64,000 bases of DNA from CAWFGW01 sp963815495 (GCA_963815495.1 CAWFGW010000029.1:62001-126000); one strand, 5' to 3'; counted from the stretch's first letter, positions 8,409 through 19,286 are shown. Numbers and translations: made by a program. Notes: generated by a model from the sequence alone, not told the origin.

Positions 8409-10420
8409 AATATCCGTTTTAATAATTTATGCTTTAAGCTATGCCGCAGGCATAATGATGTATTTGTTTTTTGATGATTATTTCTATGAGTCTAACAACC
8501 TTCCTATTTTTTTTATTACTCTTTTTATTTCTAAAATATCATTCACTCCACCAGACTATTACACTCGTTAGTCTATTCTTAATTATTGGATATGTCAGCA
8601 CACATCTTCACTCACCAAATAAAAATCATTTATTACACACCTATCATAGAGAAGGAATCATTCTGGGTAAAATTAACTCAGCAATTAAAACAACTTCAAA
8701 AGGGTATCATAAATTCACTATCGCAAGTAAAGAGTTAATCATCAATAACAAGCGGACGAAGTGTAACGGAAACATTCTTGTGTACACAAAAACAGTCCCT
8801 TATCAACCAATTACAACGATTACGTTATCTTAAACAAAAAGATTGAATTACTTAAACCTCCTCAAAATCCAAACGAATTCAACTTCAAACGTTACCTTAA
8901 TTTTCATCATATTTACTTTAGTACATTTTGTTCCACACAGCGATTTTTTAATTATTCCCAATCAATCCTTTTCACTTTTTAAAATAGCTCATCAAACTCA
9001 AACCAAACTAGCTACTCATTTATTAGCTGAAATATCCTCCTTAAGAGAAGCACAAACAATTTCAGCTTTAGTGTTAGGAAAACGAGATGAGTTAAACAAA
9101 GAAGTCATAGCCAACTTCTCTGCTGCTGGAGCCATGCATGTGTTGGCTGTTTCTGGTTTACATGTAGGTATTTTATTAATGATTATTCGATTTTTCTTTA
9201 AACAGATTTTAAGAGATGCTCTCCCAAAATGGTTCGAGATTACCTGTACATTATTACTCATTTGGACGTTTGCTTTCATCACAGGGTTAAGTGCATCTGT
9301 AGTGCGAGCTGCCTGCATGTTTAGTTTTATTATCTGTGGCACCTTTTACAAAAAAGATATCTCTATTTATCCAATATTAGCTGCTTCAGCACTGTGTATG
9401 CTAGTTTACAATCCTTACTTGATTACTGAAGTAGGTTTTCAATTGTCCTATGCAGCCGTAATTGGCATTGTATTTTTTACCCCTAAACTTCAAGTCAACC
9501 TTCCTACTTCAAAATATACAATCATCAATACCATAAGCACTATTACGTGTGTCTCGATAGCGGCTCAACTAGCTACAGCTCCTATTGCACTTTTGTATTT
9601 TCATCAATTTCCAACTTATTTTATCCTATCGAATTTAGTAGTTATACCTTGTGCATTTCTTATTGTCATCACCGGTATTATCAAACTTCTGGTATAGTAA
9701 TATTCCTTTTCTTAATACACTCGTCTCAAAAATACTCGTTTGGCTTTTCGTGGTTTTTAAATGAAGTGTCAGAAAAAACAGCCAATCTACCAGCTGCTAC
9801 AATTAATCAAATCGATATCAGCATCATCGAAACCTACCTTTTTTATGGGGTTATTATCACCTTATTTTTAGTGATTTTTAACCGAAATCAGCACTATCTT
9901 AAATCAGCACTTGTGTTTGTTTTATGCATTTCAATCCTGATGATTTTTGAACATTTTGTACAAGCTAAACAACAACAGTTGGTTATTTATAATATAAAAA
10001 GAGAATCAGCATTCGATATCATTGAAGGGAAAAACCACCTTTTTAAAGCTTGCTCTTCGTTGTTACATGATGAAGACAAACTACAATTTCATATCCAACA
10101 TCATTGGTGTCATAAAAACTTAAATCCTGCTCATTATTGACTCTGTGATTAGTCCGATAAAAAAATACTCAATAGCGGGTAAATCCATTATACATGTATC
10201 AAAACCAATCAATTTAAACACACCACTGCCAACTGACTATCTTATTATTTCTAATGATTCGATGAAACTAAATGAGGCAGCTAAAAATTTTAATTATAAA
10301 AAACTCATTTACGATTCCTCAAATAGCAATGAATTTGTATCTTACATCAGGAATTCACCTCTGTACACTGATTTAGTGTATATCGTATCGGAACAAGGCT
10401 CAATTATCATCCAATTTTAA
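8368..10420 (+). pseudogene. comEC: ComEC/Rec2-type DNA uptake channel, multiply frameshifted
   Basis: The joined product is about 680 residues, the normal ComEC size. The N-terminal membrane part (SVLIIYALSYAAGIMMYLF) is followed by a DUF4131-like region (LNKKIELLKPPQNPNEF, FNFKRYL), then the competence core with LVLGKRDEL, FSAAGAMHVLAVSGLHVG and ITGLSASVVRAACMF, more membrane helices and a short soluble C-terminus lacking an obvious metallo-beta-lactamase motif. The family carries single-stranded DNA across the inner membrane in natural transformation. Frame changes fall near 8507-8514 (T8 run), 8790-8820, 8930, 9685 and 10125. It overlaps the end of the preceding gene. No other uptake gene except distant cinA is in the window. 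Confidence 0.85.
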
Positions 10421-10429
10421 ATTTTTAAA

Positions 10430-11203
10430 ATGAGTCACGTTATTACAAAAAAAATCGGCAAAGTCGGCTATATTACTATGAATCGTCCTGAAAAAGGTAA
10501 TTCGTTGAGTAACGCTTTTACATTAAAGCTTACAAAAGCCGTAGTAAATTTAAATCACGACAAAGATATTGTCATTATTGTTCTAAAATCGTCTGGAGAT
10601 GTTTTTTGCTGTGGGGCAGATCAAACCTACATGGAAGAAATGATGCATTACAACTACCCAGAAAATATTAAGGATTCGTTTGACTTAATGAAACTATACA
10701 AAGCGATTTATTTATCTCCAAAAATCACGATTGCACAAGTCGAGGGTAAAGCCATTTCTGGTGGTGCAGGTATTGCTATCAATACTGATTTTTGTTTTAG
10801 TACCCCAGAAGCACGCTTTGGTTTTGTAGAGTCCAAAATGGGTTTCATTCCAGGTATTGTTTTAAATTTCCTACGCCTAAAAATTGGTATTGCTCAACTA
10901 AAGAAACTGCTTTTTACCTCACAGTTAATTCCTGCTGAAAAAGCACAGAAAATAGGTATGATTACCGAAGTTGTGGATGAGAACATGGATTTATTTATTG
11001 AAGGCTTTATCTCATCACTATTGAACAATAATTCACATGATTCACTACTCACCACCAAACAAGTGTTAACGAAAAGTGAAAGCATGAGCTTAGAAGACGC
11101 CCTCTCCTACTCAGCAACAATGAATGCCTCTTCCAGAGAAACGGTAGATAGCAAAAAAGGTATCGAAGCTTTTCTGATGAATGAAAAAGTAATGTGGGGT
11201 TAA
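10430..11203 (+). CDS. Enoyl-CoA hydratase/isomerase (crotonase) family protein
   Basis: 257 residues, a complete crotonase-fold enzyme. Oxyanion-hole segments are CGADQTYM (about 62) and ISGGAGIAIN (about 107); the glutamate in GFVESKMGFIPG sits where hydratases carry a catalytic Glu. Substrate cannot be read from sequence; methylglutaconyl-CoA or short-chain enoyl-CoA hydratase are the usual roles of such stand-alone members. It starts 9 bp after the comEC stop and may be cotranscribed. Confidence 0.9.
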   Translation: MSHVITKKIGKVGYITMNRPEKGNSLSNAFTLKLTKAVVNLNHDKDIVIIVLKSSGDVFCCGADQTYMEEMMHYNYPENIKDSFDLMKLYKAIYLSPKITIAQVEGKAISGGAGIAINTDFCFSTPEARFGFVESKMGFIPGIVLNFLRLKIGIAQLKKLLFTSQLIPAEKAQKIGMITEVVDENMDLFIEGFISSLLNNNSHDSLLTTKQVLTKSESMSLEDALSYSATMNASSRETVDSKKGIEAFLMNEKVMWG

Positions 11204-11252
11204 ATTATTTCCCCATTTTAAATAATTACCTTTGCGGCATAATTTCATTGTT

Positions 11253-12807
11253 ATGGAAGAACCAAGCAAAGGTATTAAGCCTAAAATCAATCCCGAGGAA
11301 ATTGAAAAGTGTATTTCAATTTTAAATCAGCTTGTGGCTGATGGAGCGCAATCTATTTGAGTTGTCTGAGGACAAACGTGTTGAACTTTTAACTATTGCA
11401 GGAAAACTATCTCGCCCGAGTAGAGAAGAACTCAACAAACGCAGAAAAGACGTTAAAAAAGCGGAGAAGCGAAAAAAAATGGAGCGTGAAAAACATGCTC
11501 GTAAAGAAACAGGGATTCGAAGTGCACGAGAGCAAGCGATTTTTCAAGCTCCCAAATTAATTACTCTTTCTGCGGAAGCATTAAAAGGCAAACAGTTGGA
11601 GTCGCCCCGAAATTGCTACGTCTGTAAAACCCTTTATACACAATTGCATCATTTTTATGACACGATGTGTCCTGAGTGTGGTGATTTTAATTATGCCAAG
11701 CGCTTTCAGACTGCTGACTTAACCGGTCAAGTAGCTATCATCACGGGTTCTCGGTTAAAAATTGGTTATCACATTACGCTCATGTTGTTGAGAGCAGGTG
11801 CTACGGTAGTTGCCACAACTCGTTTTCCAGTAGATTCTGCCAACCGATTTGCGAAAGAAGATGACTTCAGCGACTGGGGACATCGTTTAAAAATTCACGG
11901 ACTGGATTTAAGACACATCCCCAGTGTGGAGATATTTTGCAACTTCATTGAAATGCAATACGACCGATTGGATATTCTTATCAACAATGCGGCACAAACG
12001 GTACGAAGACCTGCGGGATTTTATCATCACATGATGAAAAATGAGGAGTTACCTTATGAAAAACTGAGTCCTTACACACAAGACTTATTGGCGGACCACA
12101 ACTACTGTATAGGCGAATTGAAAGCTTTGACTGCTGGTGCTTCAAGTAAACAAAACAATGCACTCCCCGTCTCGTGGCACGATCCTGAACCAGGAATTGG
12201 TTTGCGTTCTTCGGCTAAGTTATCTCAAATCCCTTATAGCTTTGACAATTCGTTGCCTTCAAAAGAAGTGTTTCCTGAAGGTGAGTTGGATGCAGATTTA
12301 CAACAGGTTGACCTTCGAAAAACCAACAGCTGGCGCCTACGTTTGGGCGAAATAGAAACGCCTGAAATGGTGGAGGTGCAACTGGTCAACTCCATTGCTC
12401 CATTTGTTTTGTGCAACCGTCTTTCCAAGCTAATGAAGAAAGAAAATACGGGTAAAAAACACATCATCAACGTATCGGCAATGGAAGGAAAATTTCAACG
12501 CTTTCACAAAGAAGACCGCCACCCACACACCAACATGGCCAAGGCTGCTTTGAATATGTTAACACACACTTCCGCTTCTGATTTTGCTAAATATGGTATT
12601 TTTATGAATGCGGTAGACACTGGTTGGGTTACTGATGAAGATCCGGTAGAATTATCTAAAAAGAAACAAGAAGAACACGATTTTCAACCACCGCTAGACA
12701 TTGTAGATGGTGCAGCTCGGGTGATGGATCCATTGATTGATGGCATTAACACTGGCAAACACTGGTGTGGACAGTTTCTTAAAGATTATCGACCAATTGA
12801 CTGGTAA
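11253..12807 (+). CDS. Zinc-ribbon plus SDR-fold fusion protein (one frameshift near the start)
   Basis: From ATG 11253 the first 26 codons end in a TGA; removing one base of CAATCT near 11350 joins them to the long frame (about 517 residues). Domains: a charged, Lys/Arg-rich helix, a four-cysteine zinc site (CYVCKT ... CPECGDF), then a short-chain dehydrogenase fold with IITGSRLKIGYH as nucleotide loop, LINNAAQT (NNAG-like) and NVSAMEG with the active-site Ser. The expected YxxxK is TNMAK, so the catalytic Tyr appears replaced by Thr, and a long insert separates NNAA from the Ser. It is probably an atypical dehydrogenase or a nucleotide-binding protein. The next gene starts 5 bp later. Confidence 0.75.
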
Positions 12808-12812
12808 AAACT

Positions 12813-13067
12813 ATGGCAGAACAAGAAAACAACCCTTTACATGGCATTACCCTCAAGTATATTGTTGAATATTTAGTGCAAGAATATGGCTGGGAAGATT
12901 TAGGTGAAGAAATAAAAATTCGCTGCTTTACCCATGATCCCTCTGTGAAGTCGAGCTTACAATTTTTAAGAAAAACGGATTGGGCAAGAGTGAAAGTAGA
13001 GAAGCTGTATGTGAAGACGGTGGAGCGGAAACGGGTGAATCCGTTGAAGGTGAGTAAGGGGAAGTGA
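12813..13067 (+). CDS. VF530-like (DUF2132) small DNA-binding protein
   Basis: 84 residues. NPLHGITLKYIVEYLVQEYGW, IKIRCFTHDPSVKSSLQFLRKT and WARVKVEKLY match the VF530 family, a compact fold reported to bind double-stranded DNA. The extra basic tail (KVSKGK) is unstructured. It starts 5 bp after the SDR fusion gene and is probably cotranscribed with it. Confidence 0.88.
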   Translation: MAEQENNPLHGITLKYIVEYLVQEYGWEDLGEEIKIRCFTHDPSVKSSLQFLRKTDWARVKVEKLYVKTVERKRVNPLKVSKGK

Positions 13068-13146
13068 GTTTGAAAATGCAGTTGCGAACTACTTTGTATT
13101 AATAAAAAGCTTGTCGCTTCATTAATTTTAAACCAGTGAAGGAAAT

Positions 13147-13524
13147 CTACCAAGTATATAGCACCTGATTTGGACATTTTGGAGTCTTATACAATTCATG
13201 GTCTAATTTGAAATTATACTTAATATCATTAATGATAATTTCAAAACTACAACTATCCTTGTCCACACGCATACCTGAGTTTATTTCCTTTTTATCAATC
13301 TCCATTTGTGGTTCACAAAGTAAGTACTCATTTGTATCATTATTTACACTAAAAAAAACAGAGCCTTTACTTTCTTCCGCATAACCTACATGACCATGTA
13401 AAGAATTAATATATGTTTCTGAGTATGCTTTTTGATATCTACTACCCCCCTGCTTAAACACAAAATGATAAATAAAGTACACAACAATTATCAGAACAAT
13501 AACAACTAAAAACTTATTCTTCAT
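13147..13524 (-). CDS. Membrane-anchored hypothetical protein
   Basis: 125 residues. A single N-terminal helix (residues about 5-24, VVIVLIIVVYFIYHFVF) is followed by a soluble domain with three cysteines and a run of beta-strand-like segments. No family is recognised. It is convergent with the VF530 gene, about 80 bp apart, and its upstream side holds a bulged inverted repeat around 13557-13588. Confidence 0.55.
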   Translation of the reverse strand: MKNKFLVVIVLIIVVYFIYHFVFKQGGSRYQKAYSETYINSLHGHVGYAEESKGSVFFSVNNDTNEYLLCEPQMEIDKKEINSGMRVDKDSCSFEIIINDIKYNFKLDHELYKTPKCPNQVLYTW

Positions 13525-13978
13525 TTTAAATGGTTATTTAAGTTTGACTCTACCACCTTAAGCTTACCTTTTTAAGGGTAACTTAAGCTTTACTGATAAT
13601 CAGAAGTCTCTGACTTCGCCAATCCTACCAAATCATCACCAACTCCACTAGCCCTTTTCCTTAAATATAATCGATAGCACAACTGTAAATATAATGTTCT
13701 GGCTGGTTTACAAAGCACTCTGTCATTGGGTTATTGTGAATAAATTATCAAACTGTCTTTCCAGAATTGTGCAACGTAGTGTAACAATGTCTGGGATCTA
13801 TCCATCGCAAGCCAAAAAGCACGCCTCTGCCTCAATTGGATCCCTGATATTTTGTGAAAAACAAAATTCTGGGATGACTTTTCCGATATTGATTCACCTC
13901 CCCCTCGCCTACAGGGCAAAAAAAAGTTGTTGAACTTACGCCCAACAACTTACATATCTTTAATAAGTATTTCAGAAA
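13525..13978. other. 454-bp gap without a credible gene
   Basis: The gap holds an imperfect inverted repeat (CTTAAGCTTACC ... GGTAACTTAAG, 13557-13588), a small hairpin GAAGTC-TCT-GACTTC (13602-13616) and two overlapping short ORFs on opposite strands (about 79 and 62 codons) with unconvincing composition. I see no tRNA, riboswitch or terminator with a clear T-tail. Confidence 0.5.
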
Positions 13979-14992
13979 TTAAGCGTTTTGAACGCTTGGT
14001 ATTTGATCAAACTTTACTTGTGGTTTGTCACCATTTTTGAACGCTTCTCTTGGTTTGATGTTCAACAACTGGAACATTTCTTTATCTCTATCTACTGATG
14101 GGTTTGGTGTAGTTAATAACTTGTCTCCTGCAAAGATTGAGTTAGCACCTGCCATAAAACACATGGCTTGTTCTTCAAAGCTCATTTGCTCACGTCCCGC
14201 AGAAAGTCGTACCATTGCTTTTGGTATTACTATTCTTGCAGTAGCAATCATACGTACCATTTCCCAAATAGAAACCCGTGGTTGTTTTTCTAACGGTGTT
14301 CCTGCCACAGGAACCAACGCATTAACAGGCACTGATTCGGGGTGTATTGGCAAGTTACCTAACGTCACTAGCATCTGCGCTCGATCTTCAATAGACTCGC
14401 CCATTCCGATTATTCCACCTGAACAAACAGAAAGCTTGTTTTTGCTTGCATTATTAATAGTATCTAAACGATCACCATAAGTACGTGTACTAATAATTTC
14501 ATCGTAATGTTCTTCACTTGTATCTAAGTTGTGGTTGTAGGCATACAAACCAGCTTCTTTCAATCTACGTGCTTGGTCGTCTGTCAACATTCCTAATGTA
14601 CAGCACACTTCCATACCCATTGAGTTCACACCCTTAACCATGTCTAACACCTTGTCAAAGTCGCGGTTATCACGCACTTCTCTCCAGGCTGCTCCCATAC
14701 AAAAACGGGTGCTTCCGTTTTCTTTGGCTGTTTTTGCACTTGTTAGCACTTCATCCACTTCCATCAACTTCTGTACTTTCACATCCGTGTGGTAACGTGC
14801 TGCTTGTGGACAATAACCACAGTCTTCAGGACAACCACCTGTCTTTACAGACAACAGCGTGCAAACCTGTACTTCTTGTGGGTTATGGTATTTTCTATGT
14901 GCAGTAGACGCTCGGTATACTAAATCAAGAAATGGTGAATTATATATTTCTAAAATCTCCTCCTTCGTCCAATCGTGTCTGTTGTCTGACAT
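13979..14992 (-). CDS. bioB: Biotin synthase
   Basis: 337 residues, full length. The radical-SAM cluster Cys are C54, C58 and C61 in GGCPEDCGYC. Candidate [2Fe-2S] ligands are the Cys in FCMGAAW (about 98), EVCCTLG (about 129) and LSVCSGG (about 190), plus the Arg in RLSAGREQM. It inserts sulfur into dethiobiotin. No other bio gene is adjacent, so biotin genes are probably dispersed. Upstream, sppA starts its own transcript in the same direction, with the bioB start about 50 bp from the sppA stop. Confidence 0.97.
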   Translation of the reverse strand: MSDNRHDWTKEEILEIYNSPFLDLVYRASTAHRKYHNPQEVQVCTLLSVKTGGCPEDCGYCPQAARYHTDVKVQKLMEVDEVLTSAKTAKENGSTRFCMGAAWREVRDNRDFDKVLDMVKGVNSMGMEVCCTLGMLTDDQARRLKEAGLYAYNHNLDTSEEHYDEIISTRTYGDRLDTINNASKNKLSVCSGGIIGMGESIEDRAQMLVTLGNLPIHPESVPVNALVPVAGTPLEKQPRVSIWEMVRMIATARIVIPKAMVRLSAGREQMSFEEQAMCFMAGANSIFAGDKLLTTPNPSVDRDKEMFQLLNIKPREAFKNGDKPQVKFDQIPSVQNA

Positions 14993-15045
14993 ATTATATT
15001 TTTTTAATTCTTTGCAAATTTAATGGCTATTGGTCAAAATACCTA

Positions 15046-16825
15046 TCAATCGATTTTTAAATCGTAAGGCAAGCTCGCTCGGATGCCTTGAAAACGTTTC
15101 ATTTTTTCTATCAATTGTAGGTACTGGTATTGCTCAGCCCCTATTTTTTCTATCATTGCTTTTTCAGCTAAAGATGAAGAATAGTCACTTGAAATTTTTT
15201 CAAAGAAACTCTTATCGTCTGAAATGTACTGTACTTTATAATCTGAAACACCTGCTTTTTCAGCCGCTACAGCAACTGCTCTATCTAAACCTCCTAGTTC
15301 ATCTATCAAACCAATTTGTTCTGCTTCCAGACCAGACCAAACACGACCTCCTGCATAGCTCTTTAATTTTTCCACACTCATGCTTCGGCTTTGGGCAGCC
15401 TTCGTGGTGAACACTTCGTAAATTCGGTTAACTTCTGTTTGAATAATTGCACTGTCCTGTGGTGTCATTTTACGCGTTGGTGAACCTAAATCTGAAAATT
15501 GACCCGTGTTTTCTCTATCGGTGGTAATGCCTAATTTGTTACTCAAAAATTCATCTATTTCAAATAGAACACCAAAAACACCTATGGAACCCGTAATGGT
15601 TAAAGGTTCTGCCACAATAGAATCACACGCCATGGCCATGTAATAACCACCAGAAGCAGCTACCGTTGACATGGAAGCAATTACAGGTTTAGTTTTTGCC
15701 GTCTGTTGAATCGCACGCCACATTACGTCTGAAGCTAGGGCACTCCCCCCTGGTGAATTGATTCGAACAACGATGGCTTTCACATTGTCATCGTCTTTTG
15801 CCTTTTTAAGATCTTTCACAAATGAAGTTGAACCTAAATAACTGTCAATGGACTCACCAGAAATTATTTCTCCTTCCGCTATCACCACCGCTATTTGTCC
15901 AGAAGAAGCCGATATTGTTTTTTCTTTCATGTATGCCTTTGGTGATAGAAAATTGATTTTATCTTCGCTGTCGATATCAAAAAACGCTTTCGTTCTTGCA
16001 ATGGCTTCATCTTGGTAGATAGCTGCATCAATCATTCCGAGAGCTTCCGCATCGGTTACATTTCGGACCTTTAATTCATCTGAAATGGTGCGTAAAATGG
16101 TTGGGTCAATATTTCGTGATTGAGCTATTTCTTTCAACACTGAGCCATACAACGACTCGGAAAACTCGCGTAATTGACGTCTGTTAGCTTCGCTCATATC
16201 TTCCCGTAAAAAAGGCTCTACCGCACTTTTAAATTGACCCACCCGGAAGATTCGGGGTTTAATCTCCAGTTTTTCTAGTAAGTTTTTATAATACATTCTA
16301 TCAATAGAAAGACCACGAAATTCTAACATTCCTTCCGGCATCATATATAACTTATCAGCTACTGAAGCTAAATAATAGGCTTTCTCACTCAACACTTCGC
16401 TATATGCAAAAATGGGCTTTTCTGACTTTCTCTCTAAAGGCTAACAAATGATCTCTCACTTCTTTCACTTGAGAATAGCCTGCTGTAATACCGGATAGGT
16501 TTAAGAAAATACCTTTGATTTCATCATCGGTAGCTGCTTCATCTATTGCCGCTAATAACTGTATTAAACCATCTTGACTGGCAGCACCAAAAAAAGCGGG
16601 TAAATCCATGTCGTCAAACGGAGTTGGTTTTTTATATTCAACTAGTTCTTCCGTAAGAGAAATTTGAAGCATTTTATTCTTGTCAGCGTCTATGTCTATT
16701 GTTTCGGGCTGATCAACAACCACCATAACAACAGCAACCGCCAACACAATCAACAAAAACCCACCTACCAAAATAGCTAAGACACTACCGATAAACGAGG
16801 ATAAAATATTTTTTAAGAAGTTCAT
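15046..16825 (-). CDS. sppA: Signal peptide peptidase SppA, 67K type (one frameshift)
   Basis: The protein of about 592 residues is split at about 16410: FREKVRK switches to KPIFAYSEVLSEKAYYLAS. Removing one A from GAGAAAGTC restores FREKSEKPIFAYSE. An N-terminal membrane helix (residues about 10-37) is followed by two S49 ClpP-like repeats. Lys of the first repeat (SEKAYYLAS) and Ser of the second (STVAASGGYYMA) form the usual Ser/Lys dyad. The enzyme degrades cleaved signal peptides in the inner membrane. It is divergent from folK, with 65 bp between. Confidence 0.93.
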
Positions 16826-16890
16826 AGGTCTAAATTTTAGGTCAAATTAAGAAATTGACGTTTATTTGCAGCCTTATTTATCGCTTACTT

Positions 16891-17400
16891 ATGCCCAAAC
16901 CTTCAAAAAAAGAGTTTCATAGAACAGTCCACCTGCTATTAGGTGGAAACATAGGTGACCGTGTTGAAGTGCTAAAGAACGCAAAAAAACTTATTGAGAA
17001 GGAATTGGGTAAAGTTTTACAAGCCTCACAATTGTATGAAACCGCTGCATGGGGTAAAGAAGATCAAAATGCTTTTTTAAATCAGGTAGTGTTAGTTAAA
17101 TCGCAATTTTCACCAGAAGAAATTTTACATATTATTCAACATATTGAAAATGAATTAGGTCGTGTTCGGTATGTAAAATGGGGCGAACGTTTGATTGATA
17201 TCGATATCCTCTTTATTGAAGATGAAATAATTGATTTAAAAGACTTAAAAGTACCTCACCCCTACATTCAAGATAGACGCTTTACACTAATACCTTTATC
17301 TGAAATCAGTCCTGAATTTATTCACCCTTTGTTTAATAAATCAATTAACACCTTGTTATCGGAATGCGCGGATGCGTTAGAGGTAAAACAAATTCATTGA
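16891..17400 (+). CDS. folK: 2-amino-4-hydroxy-6-hydroxymethyldihydropteridine diphosphokinase
   Basis: About 169 residues from ATG 16891; an in-frame TTG at 16855 adds only a poor leader. LLLGGNIGDR, YETAAWGKEDQNAFLNQ, the ERLIDIDILF metal-binding motif and VPHPYIQDRRFTLIPL are diagnostic. It transfers pyrophosphate from ATP to the pterin in folate synthesis. No other folate gene is adjacent. Its last 24 bp overlap the 3' end of the convergent gene. Confidence 0.95.
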   Translation: MPKPSKKEFHRTVHLLLGGNIGDRVEVLKNAKKLIEKELGKVLQASQLYETAAWGKEDQNAFLNQVVLVKSQFSPEEILHIIQHIENELGRVRYVKWGERLIDIDILFIEDEIIDLKDLKVPHPYIQDRRFTLIPLSEISPEFIHPLFNKSINTLLSECADALEVKQIH

Positions 17401-17790
17401 TTCATCATCTTTTCGGACTTTATCAAAAAATAATTTATCCTTGACATAGCCATCTGCAAAAGTAATCGAAGCATTTCCCAACTGAAGTTGAACATCGTTT
17501 GTTTTGTTTATTACAAGTTTATGGAAGGGAAATACAGCTGTATAATTATCGATTTTTTTTCTAAAGTATACAAGCAACCCTTTAGGTCTCAGCTCTATTG
17601 ACACAACCGTTTGATAATGTTCAGGGTTTCTCGCTACCTCAAAATCGGATGAGGCAGCCGACACCACCAACCGCTTCGAACCAATACCTCGTAACTTCCA
17701 ACGTTCTGCAAACGAATACGACTCTCCAACAGCTTCGTTAATTAGCCGATTGATTTTTTTATCATTATACGATGTTTTAAAAATCTGCAT
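17377..17790 (-). CDS. Conserved-looking hypothetical protein
   Basis: 137 residues without signal peptide or membrane helix; probably cytoplasmic. Mixed beta and alpha composition, with the middle phrase SIELRPKGLLVYFRKKID. No family is recognised. Its 3' end overlaps folK convergently by 24 bp, and the C-terminal residues NLFYL are encoded in the overlap. Confidence 0.6.
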   Translation of the reverse strand: MQIFKTSYNDKKINRLINEAVGESYSFAERWKLRGIGSKRLVVSAASSDFEVARNPEHYQTVVSIELRPKGLLVYFRKKIDNYTAVFPFHKLVINKTNDVQLQLGNASITFADGYVKDKLFFDKVRKDDESMNLFYL

Positions 17791-17974
17791 ACCTACTATA
17801 ACAACTCTGTCTCACAAAAGTTAAAAATACTTGCTTAACCTTATGCCTCTCATAATAAGTATTAATACTTAAATGTACTTTAGATATGAACCTTGATATC
17901 AACAGAAACGTATCATTAGTAACATTAATGATAAAATCGTTTTAAATAAAAAAACATAATAATCTGTCAGGTCT

Positions 17975-18623
17975 ATGAAAACTACTCTCATAATAATACT
18001 CGCGCTGCTGATAACCTCAGTACAAATAGGTTTCTCACAAAATGCTGACTCTACGCTTTATAACAAAGAGTATACTAACATAGAAGAAGCACTAAAAGAA
18101 CCTGAAAAAGTTTTTCGACTCAACCTAAGTGATCAAACATTAAAGTTAGACCCTGTTGTTTGGTTAAAGTTTGAAAACCTTGAATATTTGAGTTTAAAAA
18201 ACGACCATTTAAAGGAAATTCCAAGAGAAATCACTTCGCTTTCACACTTAAAGACCTTGGAGTTAAGTGGTAATGATTTTGAGACGCTCCCAGTTGAATT
18301 TGATCGATTTAATCAATTTGGAAGAACTATTTCTCAACGATGAAACCAATATTAATCTCGAAAAAAACATCGAAATATTAAGTCGTTTACCTGCGTTAAA
18401 GATTTTGCATTTGGAACATGACCATTTAAAACGTTTACCAAAAAACATGTCCTCTCTAACACACCTTGAAGTTTTGTTTTTAAATGAAAATGAATTTAAA
18501 CATATCCCTGATGAAGTATATGGCATTAAAACACTTATGTTACTGGATATTGAAAACAATAAAATTAAAACACCAATTCATAGAGATGACCCCGAAAGCT
18601 TTGGGTTCAAAATAAAATTTTAA
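17975..18623 (+). CDS. Secreted leucine-rich-repeat protein (one frameshift)
   Basis: Joined length is about 215 residues. A signal peptide (MKTTLIIILALLITSVQIGFS) is followed by about six LRRs of the bacterial 23-residue type (LEYLSLKNDHLKEIPREI, LKTLELSGNDFETLPVEF, LEVLFLNENEFKHIPDEV). The frame changes between 18300 and 18318, within TTTGATCGATTTAATC; one extra base explains it and gives LINLEELFLNDE in register. LRR proteins of this type bind proteins at the cell surface or periplasm. It ends in a strong terminator. Confidence 0.8.
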
Positions 18624-18633
18624 AAAAAAACAT

Positions 18634-18666
18634 AAAAAAAGCCCCAAGAAATTGGGGCTTTTTTAG
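18634..18666. terminator. Bidirectional terminator
   Basis: GCCCCAA-GAAA-TTGGGGC with seven A before and six T after, between convergent genes. Confidence 0.9.
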
Positions 18667-18693
18667 TGTCCTAAATTAAATAATCAACCACAA

Positions 18694-19242
18694 TTACCAA
18701 TCATCATTATTTGCAGGGTCATTTTCAACTTCTTTGATTACCCGTTGAATATCAGCAATCAATTCCTCAATATTTTCTCTTGTTTTGTTTTTAATGGTCA
18801 CCCAACCTCTACCTGACATTTTTATTTTACCACATTCAGGGGTTTGGTTTTCTAACTTACCTCCATCAGGCAACTTGCCGTCACCTTCATGAGTAAAGTC
18901 TGTTACAATCAACCGATACTTACCGTCTTTGAAAAAACCTGAAAATGAAAAATGGACAATACCTTCATCTGTTGTACCTCCACCATCTGCTGATGGATAG
19001 TATACTTTAGTAGAAGCTTTATATACAACCTCATCTGCTACTACCTCTTCCTGTAAAGTAAATCCTTTTGACTCTGCCCATTCTTTTGTCAATTGATACA
19101 ATTTTTTAGCACTCAATCCCTCAGCATCAACGACCTTTAAAAAAGTCACTTTACCTGTTTGTTCGTTTATAGGCAACTCGTTTTGAGCATTAACGAACTT
19201 AACAAGTAAGAAAAAGGCGAATAGTAAACTTAATTTTTTCAT
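18694..19242 (-). CDS. Exported DUF4468-type (TBP-like fold) protein
   Basis: 182 residues. A signal peptide (MKKLSLLFAFFLLVKFVNAQ) is followed by GKVTFLKVVDAEGLSAKKLYQLTKEW, the typical opening of DUF4468 domains, then strands with VVYKASTKVYYP and VHFSFSGFFKDGKYR. The family is exported and its function is not known. It lies 44 bp downstream of the dCMP deaminase start region on the same strand and may share a promoter region with nothing upstream. The 3' end faces the LRR gene across a shared terminator. Confidence 0.75.
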   Translation of the reverse strand: MKKLSLLFAFFLLVKFVNAQNELPINEQTGKVTFLKVVDAEGLSAKKLYQLTKEWAESKGFTLQEEVVADEVVYKASTKVYYPSADGGGTTDEGIVHFSFSGFFKDGKYRLIVTDFTHEGDGKLPDGGKLENQTPECGKIKMSGRGWVTIKNKTRENIEELIADIQRVIKEVENDPANNDDW

Positions 19243-19286
19243 ATGTCTCTTTTTAGATCCTAATTTTATTAAGAAAGACCTATAAT

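Noticed and set aside
9016..9342. 108-codon minus-strand ORF inside comEC
   Set aside because: Antisense to the conserved competence core (SAAGAMHVLAVSGLHVG), no family features.
13694..13933. Overlapping ORFs of 79 and 62 codons on opposite strands
   Set aside because: No signal, domain or conserved phrase; the gap looks non-coding.
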